From Vibrio pomeroyi (lineage in GTDB: Bacteria > Pseudomonadota > Gammaproteobacteria > Enterobacterales > Vibrionaceae), in the NCBI RefSeq assembly GCF_024347595.1, contig NZ_AP025507.1:992001-1056000 (forward strand): a stretch of DNA of 64,000 nt. Reading direction: 5' to 3'. The position numbers and the translations under genes were made by a program. Below are positions 9,018 to 16,781 of the stretch, in pieces (positions within the stretch are counted from its first letter, which is position 1; the number at the start of each line of letters is the position of its first letter). The notes below the pieces were generated by a model, which searched no databases, had not been told where the DNA came from, and saw nothing but the letters and a program-made list of their open reading frames with translations.

Positions 9018-9767
9018 CTATCCACACACCGAACAGTTAGGCATTTTCATCAAATTCATCTCACGCCAACTGTGTGACATGGCATCGAGAATCAGAAGTT
9101 TGCCTTGTTTCGGTTGTCCGAATTTAGCAATCACCTTAATGGCTTCTAGAGCTTGAGCTGCGCCCACCATACCAACCACTGGCGCCATCACTCCGGCTTC
9201 AACACAGCTTAGAGCTGCATTGCCGAACAGAGCGCTTAAGCATTGGTAACACGGTGCATTTTCATCTTGATAAGTGAATACGCTAATCTGACCTTCCATG
9301 CGAATCGCAGCGCCAGAAACCAGTGGCGTTTTTGATGCGTAACACAAGCGGTTCAATTGATTGCGCGTTTCGACATTGTCGCTGGCATCAAGCACTAACG
9401 AATGCGCTTCAATGAGCTTCGCCAGTGTCTCGTCATCAAGCCTGTGATCGACGGTCTCAACTTTTAGGTGTGGGTTTAACACTGCTAAGGATTCGGCGGC
9501 TGAAACGACTTTCTTCTTACCAATATCCGCATCGGTGTGAAGGACTTGTCGCTGTAAGTTTGAAAGCTCAACAACATCATCATCGATTAGCGTTAGCTTA
9601 CCAATGCCTGCTGTCGCAAGATATTGGGCAGAAGCGCAGCCCAAGCCGCCAGCCCCTAAAACCAGTATCGAGCTTTGTTTCAGCGCTTCTTGGCCCTCAA
9701 AATCAAACTGTTTAAGGATGATCTGGCGGTTGTAGCGAAGCATCTCTGCGTCAGAAAGTATTTCCAT
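9018..9767 (-). CDS. moeB: Molybdopterin-synthase adenylyltransferase MoeB
   Basis: The product is 249 residues, the same length as E. coli MoeB. The nucleotide-binding loop VLGAGGLGCASAQYLATAG lies near residues 37-55. The catalytic region carries DDDVVELSNLQRQ and the aspartate in LVLDASDNVETR. Two CxxC pairs (CYQC near 174 and CSVC at the C-terminus) make the structural zinc site. MoeB adenylates the C-terminal glycine of MoaD so that it can be sulfurated for molybdopterin synthesis, in the cytoplasm. ThiF is the main alternative, but the moeA neighbour settles it. The ATG at 9767 has GAGG seven bases upstream. A TTG two codons earlier is less likely. The gap to moeA is only 12 bases, so the two form an operon. 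Confidence 0.93.
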   Translation of the reverse strand: MEILSDAEMLRYNRQIILKQFDFEGQEALKQSSILVLGAGGLGCASAQYLATAGIGKLTLIDDDVVELSNLQRQVLHTDADIGKKKVVSAAESLAVLNPHLKVETVDHRLDDETLAKLIEAHSLVLDASDNVETRNQLNRLCYASKTPLVSGAAIRMEGQISVFTYQDENAPCYQCLSALFGNAALSCVEAGVMAPVVGMVGAAQALEAIKVIAKFGQPKQGKLLILDAMSHSWREMNLMKMPNCSVCG

Positions 9768-9779
9768 CAGCAAGCCTCG

Positions 9780-11015
9780 TTAGTAAAGCGTAGAGTTAAA
9801 CAGTTGAATTTGAACTGTTTCGCCGGCTTCTACACGGCCACGTTCACGCTCTAGTACCACAAAGCAGTTCGCTAGGCTCATTGAGCGAAAAGCACCTGAA
9901 CTTTGGTTACCTGTTGTTTCAACCACAAACTGACCGTTTTCAATCGAATAGATGCCACGTTGGTAATCAGTACGGCCTGGGCCTTTCTTGAATGCCGACT
10001 TAGTCGTCGCTGGAATAGATTCTGGCGCTGTCCACGCAGTGTGACCGGCAAGTTTAGCCAGCATAGGTTGAACCAACACGTACATCGTCATCATTGCAGA
10101 CACTGGGTTACCCGGAAGGCCACAGAACCAAGCGTTGTCTAATTCACCAAATGCAAATGGTTTACCCGGTTTGATTGCTAGTTTCCAAAAGCCGATTTCG
10201 CCAAGCTCTTCAAGAATGTCTTTGGTGTAATCCGCTTCGCCGACACTTACGCCACCAGAAGTGACGACTACGTCTGCTAATTCTTGCGCTTTTACAAAGG
10301 TTTCTTTAAGCGTTGCAGGGCAATCAGGAATAATGCCTAGATCAATCGCTTCACAACCGAATGCTTCGATCAGCGGTTTAATGCCGTAGCGGTTGCTGTC
10401 GTAGATTTGACCATCTTCAAGCGGTTGACCTAACGGTTTTAGCTCATCGCCAGTAGAGAAGAAAGCGACTTTAGGCTTGTGTGCAACAGTCACATGGCTC
10501 ACACCAAGTGAGGCGATCATTGGAATGTCGCGAGGTGTTAAACGTTCGCCACGGCTAAGAACGATGTCACCTTGTTTGATGTCGTCACCCGTAGGGCGAA
10601 TGTTGTTGTTCAATTTGATGTCATCTTGCTGAATCTCAATACCCGCATCGGTTTCACGAGTATTTTCTTGCATGATGACGGCATCACAACCTTCTGGGAT
10701 TTTTGCACCAGTCATAATGCGAATACAGGTATTGCTTGGCCATTCGCCCTCAAATGGCTGACCCGCAAAAGACTTACCTGCTAATGGCAGGACTTTACCA
10801 TTCTCTAGGTCCGCTAAACGCAGCGCGTAACCGTCCATTGCTGAGTTATCAAAAGGAGGCACAAAAATAGGGGAGAGTATGTCTTCAGCAAGAACGTAGC
10901 CTAATGCATCCGCCAATGGCAGAGTTAGAGTCGTTTGAATAGGTTTGATTGGTGACAGCAGCTTATCTAGTGCTTCTTCAATTGGCATTAAGCCCGGAGC
11001 GTCGCAACAGCCCAT
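9780..11015 (-). CDS. moeA: Molybdopterin molybdotransferase MoeA
   Basis: Starting at ATG 11015 (MGCCDAPGLMPIEEAL) the protein has 411 residues, matching E. coli MoeA. Seen motifs include PPFDNSAMDGYA, the MPT-binding TSGGVSVGEADYTKD, and GLPGNPVSAMMT in the catalytic domain. MoeA inserts molybdate into adenylylated molybdopterin, the last common step of molybdenum cofactor synthesis, in the cytoplasm. The frame stays open for 33 more codons upstream, but that extension (rich in N, Q and H) is not family-like. The start used has a modest ribosome site (AAAGGAT). moeB follows on the same strand. folE is divergent, so a promoter for each must lie in the 215 bases between them. Confidence 0.94.
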   Translation of the reverse strand: MGCCDAPGLMPIEEALDKLLSPIKPIQTTLTLPLADALGYVLAEDILSPIFVPPFDNSAMDGYALRLADLENGKVLPLAGKSFAGQPFEGEWPSNTCIRIMTGAKIPEGCDAVIMQENTRETDAGIEIQQDDIKLNNNIRPTGDDIKQGDIVLSRGERLTPRDIPMIASLGVSHVTVAHKPKVAFFSTGDELKPLGQPLEDGQIYDSNRYGIKPLIEAFGCEAIDLGIIPDCPATLKETFVKAQELADVVVTSGGVSVGEADYTKDILEELGEIGFWKLAIKPGKPFAFGELDNAWFCGLPGNPVSAMMTMYVLVQPMLAKLAGHTAWTAPESIPATTKSAFKKGPGRTDYQRGIYSIENGQFVVETTGNQSSGAFRSMSLANCFVVLERERGRVEAGETVQIQLFNSTLY

Positions 11016-11230
11016 AATTGAAATCCTTTGATCGTTATTGTTTTGATTTTGTGGTTGGCAATGGTGGTTGAAGAATGAACAGAGCACGCTTTTCGCCAAC
11101 GAAATTCTAGCCACTCTAGCACAGTTTAAGCCCCGTAAATAATGACCTCCCTTAAAATATGGGTGTATTTATTCAAAATTCCGAGTATCCTTGTTTGCCA
11201 TCCAGAAGGGGTAATAAAAGAGGAAGTTCA

Positions 11231-11884
11231 ATGTCAGGTCTTAGCGAATCAGCGAAGTTGGTTAAAGATGCGCTAGCAAGCCGTGGTTTAGAGACACCAA
11301 TGAGTCCAAACCAGGTGAGCCGAGAAGAGAAAAAGGAACGAATCGAACACCATATGCGTGAGATTCTCACTCTACTCGAACTTGATCTTACGGACGATAG
11401 TCTGGAAGAAACACCACACCGCATTGCCAAAATGTATGTGGATGAGATTTTTTCTGGTTTGGATTACGCTAATTTCCCTAAAATTACCGTAATTGAAAAC
11501 AAGATGGGCGTTCGCGAAATGGTACGTGTGAAAGACATTACCGTGACCAGTACTTGTGAGCACCACCTAGTGACGATTGATGGTAAGACAGCTGTCGCTT
11601 ATATCCCTCGTGGTAAAATCATTGGCCTGTCTAAGATCAATCGTATCGTGCGCTTCTTTGCACAGCGTCCACAAGTTCAAGAGCGTATGACTCAGCAGAT
11701 CCTTGTCGCTCTGCAAACCTTGCTTGAAACAGAAGATGTTGCTGTAACCATGGATGCGGTTCATTACTGCGTGAAATCACGCGGCGTAATGGACGCAACC
11801 AGCGAAACAACAACGACAGCACTGGGCGGTATTTTCAAATCTAACCCTGCGACTCGTCACGAGTTCTTACACGGCCTGCGTTAA
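11231..11884 (+). CDS. folE: GTP cyclohydrolase I, type FolE
   Basis: The start at ATG 11231 ([15 protein letters not shown]) has AGAGGAAG upstream and gives 217 residues, close to the usual 220. The zinc ligands are visible as STCEHHL (about 108-114) and HYCVKSRG (about 177-184). The [20 protein letters not shown] segment is diagnostic. FolE turns GTP into 7,8-dihydroneopterin triphosphate, the first step of folate synthesis. The reading frame is open 24 codons further upstream, but that part is not conserved in the family. The gene is divergent from moeA. Its terminator region has been interrupted by the insertion sequence that follows. Confidence 0.95.
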   Translation: MSGLSESAKLVKDALASRGLETPMSPNQVSREEKKERIEHHMREILTLLELDLTDDSLEETPHRIAKMYVDEIFSGLDYANFPKITVIENKMGVREMVRVKDITVTSTCEHHLVTIDGKTAVAYIPRGKIIGLSKINRIVRFFAQRPQVQERMTQQILVALQTLLETEDVAVTMDAVHYCVKSRGVMDATSETTTTALGGIFKSNPATRHEFLHGLR

Positions 11885-11945
11885 TCGCCTTGTGATGTGA
11901 TAAGTACGATTTAGTTAGCATCAGTAAATCGACAACCAAGATTCT

Positions 11946-11967
11946 AAGCCTCGCACTCGCGGGGCTT
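11946..11967 (+). terminator. folE terminator hairpin separated from its U-tract by the insertion sequence
   Basis: Stem AAGCCTCGC (11946-11954) pairs with GCGGGGCTT (11959-11967, one G-T pair) over the tetraloop ACTC. Only a short TTAATTAT follows before the inverted repeat of the insertion sequence. A T run with TTTTTGTG sits on the far side of the element, at 13285-13292. Joining the flanks would recreate a normal terminator with a T tract. Confidence 0.7.
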
Positions 11968-11972
11968 AATTA

Positions 11973-11983
11973 TATGGTCCGCC
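11973..11983 (+). repeat. Left subterminal inverted repeat of the IS1111-type element
   Basis: TATGGTCCGCC here is the exact reverse complement of GGCGGACCATA at 13272-13282, an 11-bp match that stops on both sides. Confidence 0.85.
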
Positions 11984-12035
11984 TCACTCTCAAGCCCTTA
12001 AGCTTAGAGTAGGCTCTCAGAATGAGGTGAACCAT

Positions 12036-13049
12036 ATGTCTTCTATTCATATTTTAGGTATCGACCTAGGTAAACATTGCTTCCATGCTATCGCACATAA
12101 CCGTTGTGGAGTGGAGGTGCTTCGTCGTAAATTTAATCGTAACCAACTCTTAATCTTTCTTAGTAAAATAGAACCAACAACTATTGCTTTCGAAGCCTGT
12201 GGCGGTGCTCATTGGCTTGCTCGAAAGTGTAGTGAGTTTGGTCATCAACCCCGACTTATTCCTCCTCAGTATGTAAAGCCTTATGTCAAAGGCAATAAAA
12301 ACGATTTCATCGATGCTTCAGCGATCGCAGAGGCTGCGGGTCGACCGACCATGAGGTTTGTAGCTGTAAAAAGTGAAGAGGCTCAAGTCATCGCAGCGAT
12401 TCATCGAGTCAGAGATAGTTATATCAAGGAGAGAACTGCCACTATGTCGCGGATCGGCGCGATCTTACTTGAGTTCGGCCTTAGCTTTCCCAAAGGGCAT
12501 GCAAAGATGAAGTCTCTGTTTCAATGGTTAGCTGAACAAACCGTCTCATTACCAAAAAGCTTGCTATGTGAATTGATATCTATCCACGAACATTACAAGT
12601 ACCTTAATGAACAAATCAAAACTCAAGATAACAAGCTTCAAACTATTGTTAATAACAATGAAAGTGCTCAATTATTAAAAACTATCCCTGGAATTGGCGA
12701 TCTTACCTCCACATTGTGTATAGCCGATGTAAGCTCTCCGAATAACTTTACCAATGGCCGTGAGATGGCGGCTTGGTTGGGGCTTGTGCCAAGGCAATTC
12801 TCAACGGGAGGAAAGACCAAACTACTTGGTATGAGTAAACGAGGGAATAAACACCTCAGAACTCTGTTTGTCCATGGGGCAAGGGCTGTACTCTCTAGAC
12901 TAGAGACGACAGGGAAAGTGTTCGGAGAGTGGCTTGCGAACCTACGAGCCACCAAACCATTTAATGTAGTGGTAGTCGCATTAGCCAACAAGCTAGTGAG
13001 GATAGCTTGGGCGGTGTTATACCACCGCCAAGCTTTTAAGGCTGTTTAG
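12036..13049 (+). CDS. IS110-family transposase (DEDD RuvC-like plus C-terminal Tnp domain)
   Basis: The 337-residue protein shows the family's two parts. The N-terminal RuvC-like domain has GIDLGK near residue 7, AFEACGG near 51 and KNDFIDASAIAEA near 88, which supply the D, E, D, D residues. The C-terminal Transposase_20-like domain has PGIGDLTS, the AAWLGLVPRQFSTGGK segment and GMSKRGNKHLR, which carries the expected serine. Such recombinases move the element through a circular intermediate, guided by an RNA from the element. ATG 12036 has AGGTGA six bases upstream. A GTG at 12027 in the same frame is possible but less well placed. There is no frameshift or internal stop, so the enzyme is probably active. 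Confidence 0.95.
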   Translation: MSSIHILGIDLGKHCFHAIAHNRCGVEVLRRKFNRNQLLIFLSKIEPTTIAFEACGGAHWLARKCSEFGHQPRLIPPQYVKPYVKGNKNDFIDASAIAEAAGRPTMRFVAVKSEEAQVIAAIHRVRDSYIKERTATMSRIGAILLEFGLSFPKGHAKMKSLFQWLAEQTVSLPKSLLCELISIHEHYKYLNEQIKTQDNKLQTIVNNNESAQLLKTIPGIGDLTSTLCIADVSSPNNFTNGREMAAWLGLVPRQFSTGGKTKLLGMSKRGNKHLRTLFVHGARAVLSRLETTGKVFGEWLANLRATKPFNVVVVALANKLVRIAWAVLYHRQAFKAV

Positions 13050-13101
13050 CTATAACCAAGTTTGCAACGCCAATGAACGTGATGACAAAAACGGTCAATC
13101 G

Positions 13102-13167
13102 GCCAGATTAAGAACCTGACACAAAAAATAGCAATCAATGCTTTGGGCTTTTTAAGGATAATCTGGC
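13102..13167 (+). ncRNA. Candidate bridge RNA / seekRNA loop in the IS 3' non-coding segment
   Basis: GCCAGATTA (13102-13110) pairs perfectly with TAATCTGGC (13159-13167). Inside is a small apical hairpin, AGCA/TGCT (13130-13133 with 13139-13142). The two unpaired strands between them carry CACAAAAAA (13120-13128) and GGGCTTTTT (13145-13153). The first is the reverse complement of TTTTTGTG in the right flank of the element. The second matches GGGGCTT at the left flank joined to the T run of the right flank. A loop whose two strands match the two halves of the target is the design described for guide RNAs of IS110/IS1111 elements, and in the IS1111 group the RNA lies 3' of the transposase gene. 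Fold and matches were read by eye; no RNA family search was possible. Confidence 0.55.
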
Positions 13168-13181
13168 GCGGATATCATCGT

Positions 13182-13271
13182 GGAGCTGGGAAGCTAGTGC
13201 TCCCAACAAGGACTCCGAATACATTAGCGCAAACCAACTCCGTTATTACTTAATTGTAGTTGCAATAACGG
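13182..13271 (+). repeat. Hairpins near the right end of the IS element
   Basis: Two further stem-loops follow the guide-like loop. GGAGC (13182-13186) pairs with GCTCC (13199-13203). CCGTTATT (13240-13247) pairs with AATAACGG (13264-13271), which abuts the right inverted repeat. They may be part of the same non-coding RNA or help define the recombination end. Confidence 0.55.
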
Positions 13272-13282
13272 GGCGGACCATA
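13272..13282 (+). repeat. Right subterminal inverted repeat of the IS1111-type element
   Basis: GGCGGACCATA, the exact reverse complement of the left repeat at 11973-11983. Confidence 0.85.
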
Positions 13283-13323
13283 CATTTTTGTGCCTGTAAT
13301 GTGAGTTTTCAGGATCGTGGATA

Positions 13324-13509
13324 GGAGATCCCCGACTCAGTCGTTCCTCCTTCTCGAGGATGACGGTGAAATAGGGGGATTTGATTAAAGGGTGCTTCAC
13401 ATAAGCTGTTGTCGGTTTGTCTCTTTCTGGGTGAACCGACAGCTGAAGTAAAGTAACACGGCTCCGTCATTCCCTAAAGCGAGGCACGAGCGTAATAGGG
13501 AATCTGAGG
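13324..13509. repeat. Pair of imperfect inverted intergenic repeats around a hairpin
   Basis: The segment 13324-13366 begins GGAGATCCCCGACTCAG and ends GAGGATGACGG. The segment 13464-13509 begins CCGTCATTCCC and ends GGGAATCTGAGG. They are imperfect inverted copies, sharing CCGTCATyCy, AAGsrAGGmACGA and GGGrATCT. Between them AGCTG + TCGGTT (13404-13417, with a TTG bulge) pairs with AACCGACAGCT (13434-13444). The block sits after the insertion element and before the convergent gene at 13599. It resembles dispersed palindromic intergenic repeats of vibrios, but I cannot test copy number here. Confidence 0.55.
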
Positions 13510-13598
13510 CTCAGATATGATGGTTGAGGCGGTGGTTGGAAGTAGATGCGCTCTACACAGTGTAAAGCGCAAATTTGATACAGCAGCTGGTGGAATGC

Positions 13599-14198
13599 TT
13601 AAGAAAGGTTAAACAAACGCTTGAAGCGATGAACCAGTCCAGATGGCTTATTCTCTGCTTGGTAGATGTTCAAGCCATCATAAAAACTCGCCATGAACTC
13701 AACACGGATTTCGTCATCAGTGCTTCTTGATAAGCGAGACAGAAGTTTGGCAGTGGCTGCAGCGTGATCATTGGCTAGGCTGTAATCCATTCCAAGTCGA
13801 CCTTGAATGAACAACCATAAATGCGTTACTAACTTTAACTGCTGAGAGTTTGAGTTTTGAAACTTGTCGCCGTGCTCATTGCCTACCGTATTATCGAAGA
13901 CACTTTGCATCGCTTCGCTAGCATCTTTATTGCTCTCAAAACGATAGCTTGCGTCAATATGTTCTTTGGTCAACAGGCCAAGCAGTGTCTGACGTGCTGA
14001 GTTATCAGGCTTATTCTCACAAGCGTGTTTAAACAGGGCATGATTTTCGTCGATAAAAGACGCTAGCTCTTTCTCAAAATCTGTCGCAATCGCAGTTACT
14101 GAGTCTAAACCAGACTCTTTCAAACAAGCGTAGAGTTTAGTTTTGGCTTGCTGGTTCGCTTCAAGTTTCTGCTGACTATTAGTTGGTAGCTCAGTCAT
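13599..14198 (-). CDS. Uncharacterised cytoplasmic protein downstream of YaeQ gene
   Basis: The product is 199 residues, has no signal peptide or membrane segment, and looks mostly helical. It is charged, with several Glu/Lys/Asp/Asn-rich stretches. The C-terminal third (GRLGMDYSLANDHAAATAKLLSRL, DEIRVEFMASFYDGL) looks the best ordered. I do not recognise a named domain with certainty. The start overlaps the 3' end of the YaeQ-family gene by 8 bases, so the two are translated from one transcript and may act together. The stop lies next to palindromic repeats that may serve as the transcript end. Confidence 0.7.
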   Translation of the reverse strand: MTELPTNSQQKLEANQQAKTKLYACLKESGLDSVTAIATDFEKELASFIDENHALFKHACENKPDNSARQTLLGLLTKEHIDASYRFESNKDASEAMQSVFDNTVGNEHGDKFQNSNSQQLKLVTHLWLFIQGRLGMDYSLANDHAAATAKLLSRLSRSTDDEIRVEFMASFYDGLNIYQAENKPSGLVHRFKRLFNLS

Positions 14199-14730
14199 TA
14201 CTCTGTAGCTCTTCCCACGTTACTTCAGCTGATTGCGTGTCGCTATTTACGAACGCCGAGTTACCCGTCAGCATTACTGAAAGATCCATTGTGCGCTGCG
14301 TCATTGCGGCTAATTGCTCGATACCTTCGTTGTCTAGACGAACGATTTGAGCTTTTAGGTAACCGAATTTGCCTTTGTTCTGTTCCCACCAAACATTTGA
14401 CTTAGTGTTGAAGCTGAATACGCGCACAGATTTAGATAGACGAGTCGCTTTCTTAACACGTTCTGGATCCGGTTCGCCCACATCAACCCATTCTAAGATC
14501 TGGTCATCTAAAGACTTCTGCCATAAATCTGGTTCTTCAATGCTAGACAACCCTTTAGTGAACTCAAGTTCAGGAGATGCATTGATACAAAAAGCCATGA
14601 TACGAGCCATCATTCGCTGTTCTGTTTCAGAGGGATGTTGTGCAACCGTTAGATTAAAAGAGTCGTAATAGTCGCGATTCATATCGGTTAAAGAGATACG
14701 AAACTTGTAGATTGTCGGTTTAAGAGCCAT
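14191..14730 (-). CDS. YaeQ family protein
   Basis: The 179-residue protein begins MALKPTIYKFRISLTDMNRDYYD, the family start, and keeps the usual length (E. coli YaeQ has 181). The SETEQRMMARIMAFC, DEPDLWQKSLD-like and WVDVGEPDPERVKKA segments are typical. The family has a PD-(D/E)XK nuclease-like fold, with the acidic and lysine residues lying in these segments. Its job is not firmly known; a role in transcription elongation has been suggested for E. coli. It is probably cytoplasmic. It overlaps the next gene on the same strand by 8 bases. No Shine-Dalgarno sequence is evident before the ATG. Confidence 0.88.
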   Translation of the reverse strand: MALKPTIYKFRISLTDMNRDYYDSFNLTVAQHPSETEQRMMARIMAFCINASPELEFTKGLSSIEEPDLWQKSLDDQILEWVDVGEPDPERVKKATRLSKSVRVFSFNTKSNVWWEQNKGKFGYLKAQIVRLDNEGIEQLAAMTQRTMDLSVMLTGNSAFVNSDTQSAEVTWEELQSND

Positions 14731-14794
14731 TGAGGAGGTGTCTTAGGTAGAAATAGTGAAGGGGAATATTACCTTAAATCTCTGAATAGCGGGT

Positions 14795-14826
14795 AAAAAA
14801 ATAGCCAGCATAGGCTAGCTATTTTT
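14795..14826 (-). terminator. Terminator of the cold-shock gene
   Basis: AAAAATAGC pairs with GCTATTTTT around a central region that also holds TAGCC/GGCTA. On the minus strand it is followed by a run of seven T, 22 bases after the stop. Confidence 0.75.
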
Positions 14827-14847
14827 AGAAAGCTTTAAAATACTAAA

Positions 14848-15057
14848 TTAAAGTACTTTGATGCTGTCAGCTTGTGGGCCTTTTTGACCTTGAGATACTA
14901 CGAACTCAACTTTTTGGCCTTCAGCAAGAGTTTTGAAACCGTCGCCTGTGATAGCAGAGAAGTGTGCGAATACGTCTGGGCCGTTTTCTTGTTGAATGAA
15001 GCCGAAGCCTTTAGTTTCGTTGAACCACTTTACTGTACCAGTAACTGTGTTAGACAT
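14848..15057 (-). CDS. CspA-family cold-shock protein
   Basis: The 69-residue single-domain protein carries RNP1 (KGFGFIQ, about 16-22) and RNP2 (VFAHFSAI, about 29-36), plus the usual GTVKWFN start. It binds single-stranded RNA and DNA and acts as an RNA chaperone in the cytoplasm. A clear ribosome site (AGGATA) precedes the ATG. The region upstream is long and lacks genes for 449 bases, as is common where csp genes have long structured leaders. It is a single gene ending in its own terminator. Which of the several vibrio csp paralogues this is cannot be fixed from the sequence alone. Confidence 0.93.
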   Translation of the reverse strand: MSNTVTGTVKWFNETKGFGFIQQENGPDVFAHFSAITGDGFKTLAEGQKVEFVVSQGQKGPQADSIKVL

Positions 15058-15506
15058 GATGATATCCTAAAATTAAATTTTTATTTTGAGCCAATTGTGG
15101 CACTGATAGCGCGGAAAAGTTTATTGCTATTGCGTACAACACAACGGGGTTACTAGTAATCCAACGAAATGTTTATATACAAAGAACTTTCTTTCTAGCC
15201 GGAAACGAGTCTAAATCAAATCAGGGGATAGTCAATCGAATACATAGGGAAAGGTTGCAGAAACTTGGGGGTAGTCAAACTTTGCATTCCTTAAATATCA
15301 TGGAGTTACAGTTGTATGGTGATTTCTTGTCGTTTTTGTGAAAAACATAGGTACGTTTGATGACAAAATTAGAGTCGTTGCACTGTTTTGGCACATTTTA
15401 TTTTGCAGTGAGTGAGCCGTTAATTGGACTTTTAGCCCAGCTTTAACGGCTTTTATTTATAAACTGCGTTGGCAGTATCGTGTCTCGAATTTTAAAGAGG
15501 ATCAGG
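15058..15506. other. 449-bp intergenic region: csp leader plus plus-strand terminator
   Basis: The part next to 15057 should hold the csp promoter and a long 5' leader on the minus strand. No protein-coding frame of note is present. The only strong structure is a hairpin with a T run at 15415-15454, on the plus strand, where there is no upstream plus-strand gene to end. Confidence 0.5.
15415..15454 (+). terminator. Orphan plus-strand rho-independent terminator
   Basis: AGCCGTTAA (15415-15423) pairs perfectly with TTAACGGCT (15443-15451), followed by TTTTATTTAT on the plus strand. The minus strand after the hairpin has no T run. Both neighbouring genes run on the minus strand, so this terminator serves no annotated gene. 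A small RNA starting somewhere in 15180-15400 is possible. Confidence 0.6.
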
Positions 15507-16598
15507 TTATTTTTTCAGTCGGTAAAGGTTGCCGTTGTCAGTACTAAAATAGATGTCACCGTTTGGTGAGGTTTCGATGTCTCTAATCCTTTCCCCTAAG
15601 TCTTCTAGAATGCGCTCTTCTTTTATTGCCTCACCTTGCTCGTTGACTGTGACGATATTGATGTGGGTAAGTTTGAGTGCCCCTGCCAACAGTTTACCTT
15701 GCAGTTCTGGGTACTTTTCGCCTTGGTAGACGATCAAACTGCCCGGTGCGATCGAGGGAATGTATACCTTTTTAGGCGCTTCGATTCCTTCTTTGGTTTC
15801 CGAATCACCGACGCTGATAGGGCCCCAATACTCTTTGCCGTGCGAAGTCACTGGCCACCCGTAGTTGGCTCCGGCTTTTATTAGGTTGATTTCATCACCG
15901 CCACGGGGACCGTGTTCAATAGACCAAAGCTTTTGACTTGGAAAGTCATAGATAAGCCCTTGTGGGTTGCGGTGACCGAAACTCCAAATCTCATTGAGAA
16001 TCTGGTCGTTATCTGTGAAAGGGTTGTCGCTTGGTGTGCTTCCATCGGCATTTAATCGCAATATCGAACCAGCATGGGTTAAGGTGTTTTGACCGTTGTC
16101 TCGGTCACCACGATCACCAATGGAAAAGTACAGGTGACTATCGTCAAAGGTAATGCGACTGCCAAAGTGACGACCTGTGTCGGTTCTCGACTTAGAAACA
16201 AACACATCTTGCCAATTGGTTACTTCATCATCTTTGTATGTAACAGAAGCGAGTGTGGTTATGCCTTCGCCATCGACGTCTTTACTGTAGGTAACATAGA
16301 ACTTGTCTTCTTCAAAAGGGGATAGCGTGATATCCAGCAGACCACCTTGTCCTTTTGCCCATACATTGGGTAGCCTGAACAGTGTATTTTGCTCTCCCGA
16401 CTTCAGATCAATGTGTTTAATGACGCCTGCTTTTTCTGTGAGAAGCATAGAGTTGTCATCGACATAAGCTAGGCCCCATGGGATTACGAGACCGTCTGTG
16501 ATCTTCTCAGCTTGCCATGCAAACACTGGGGTTGAAGCGATGACGCCTGATGCGATGATTGCAAGTGCAGAAGAACGAATACGATGAGATGTGTTCAT
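15507..16598 (-). CDS. Periplasmic PQQ-dependent aldose sugar dehydrogenase (YliI/Asd type)
   Basis: The 363-residue protein has a signal peptide of about 27 residues (cleavage near VFA-W). The rest is a six-bladed propeller of the soluble glucose dehydrogenase family, with GQGGLLDITLSP, the catalytic-type histidine in GRHFGSR, SFGHRNPQGL and EHGPRGGDEINLI. Length and motifs match E. coli YliI. These enzymes oxidise aldoses in the periplasm using PQQ and calcium. Most gammaproteobacteria of this group do not make PQQ and may use imported cofactor; no PQQ genes are visible here. It has a strong ribosome site (AAGGGAC) and is a single gene. Confidence 0.9.
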   Translation of the reverse strand: MNTSHRIRSSALAIIASGVIASTPVFAWQAEKITDGLVIPWGLAYVDDNSMLLTEKAGVIKHIDLKSGEQNTLFRLPNVWAKGQGGLLDITLSPFEEDKFYVTYSKDVDGEGITTLASVTYKDDEVTNWQDVFVSKSRTDTGRHFGSRITFDDSHLYFSIGDRGDRDNGQNTLTHAGSILRLNADGSTPSDNPFTDNDQILNEIWSFGHRNPQGLIYDFPSQKLWSIEHGPRGGDEINLIKAGANYGWPVTSHGKEYWGPISVGDSETKEGIEAPKKVYIPSIAPGSLIVYQGEKYPELQGKLLAGALKLTHINIVTVNEQGEAIKEERILEDLGERIRDIETSPNGDIYFSTDNGNLYRLKK

Positions 16599-16781
16599 TG
16601 AAGTCCCTTGATTGTCATGACGTTGTATTAGTTTAGCTTGCGCTCGGAAAGTAGATAGCTAAGGTAACTAGGGCAAGTGAAAAGTCACTATTCACATATT
16701 TAGTTCAGTCAGTATTGTATGATTATACAAGCTCACGTATGTTTACCCTGCCAAACTCTAATTGATTCCTTTCGGAGCACC

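Larger units (their letters stand above)
11966..13285 (+). mobile_element. IS110-family (IS1111 group) insertion sequence, apparently complete
   Basis: The element holds one intact transposase gene and a 3' non-coding segment of about 220 bases. An 11-bp perfect inverted repeat brackets it: TATGGTCCGCC at 11973-11983 and GGCGGACCATA at 13272-13282. Subterminal inverted repeats are the mark of the IS1111 group, and the real ends lie a few bases outside them. The exact ends given are therefore estimates. No flanking target duplication is visible, as expected for this family. The element sits at the folE terminator in the same orientation as folE. The 3' segment is strongly structured and probably holds the guide RNA. 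Confidence 0.85.

Noticed and set aside
12668..12991. Minus-strand frame of 107 codons inside the transposase gene
   Set aside because: It is antisense to the conserved C-terminal transposase domain with no domain of its own.
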